From an uncultured Lachnospiraceae bacterium (GTDB taxonomy: Bacteria; Bacillota; Clostridia; Lachnospirales; Lachnospiraceae), in the NCBI GenBank assembly GCA_947177925.1, contig CAMWWJ010000205.1, positions 1 to 6,258 on the forward strand: a DNA stretch of 6,258 nt, in the 5' to 3' direction. The notes beneath the pieces were generated by a model. It did no database searches, had not been told where the DNA came from, and worked only from the letters and a program-made list of their open reading frames with translations. Within the stretch, counting starts at the first letter, position 1. Every line of letters starts with the position of its first letter. Made by a program: the position numbers and the translations under genes. Shown in pieces: positions 6,229-6,258 of this stretch.

Positions 6229-6258
6229 GAAAAACTTTCATATAATGACTTGATTATC

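Overview
The window holds a dense restriction-modification (R-M) island. It is AT-rich (roughly 35% GC by eye), has purine-rich Shine-Dalgarno sites such as AGGAGGTG, uses GTG and TTG starts, and packs its genes tightly. These traits, plus the strong resemblance of two products to R.Sau3AI and M.Sau3AI, point to a low-GC Gram-positive bacterium (Bacillota). Nothing here fixes the genus. No tRNA, rRNA, CRISPR array, transposase or integrase was seen.

Layout. Positions 1-4873 are read as one plus-strand run. (1) The 3' end of a DNA cytosine-5 methyltransferase, cut by the window edge (3-566). (2) Overlapping its stop by ATGA, a nuclease gene in two frames: a 52-codon N-terminal piece (563-721) and a PD-(D/E)XK nuclease domain (702-1394). 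One extra base near 690-718 would explain the split. (3) A Vsr-type mismatch nuclease (1407-1859). (4) A Sau3AI/MutH-type restriction endonuclease (1864-3291). (5) A second, diverged Sau3AI/MutH-type protein (3332-4873). A second complete cytosine-5 methyltransferase, closely resembling M.Sau3AI, faces them on the minus strand (4898-6151). It has its own upstream region with a candidate promoter and a GATC-centred palindrome, and a hairpin terminator overlaps its stop codon in the short convergent gap.

How the genes may work together. The simplest reading is two R-M systems side by side: a left one (methyltransferase, possibly broken Mrr-like nuclease, Vsr) and a right one (two Sau3AI-like nucleases and the M.Sau3AI-like methyltransferase, probably GATC-related). 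Vsr fits either, since it repairs T:G mismatches left by deamination of 5-methylcytosine. The alternative is one larger system with two methyltransferases and two paired nuclease subunits that recognise an asymmetric site. The most unusual element is the tandem pair of Sau3AI-like proteins: both keep the D...ExK catalytic residues, but the downstream one has lost most of a loop that in MutH lies in the DNA-recognition region.
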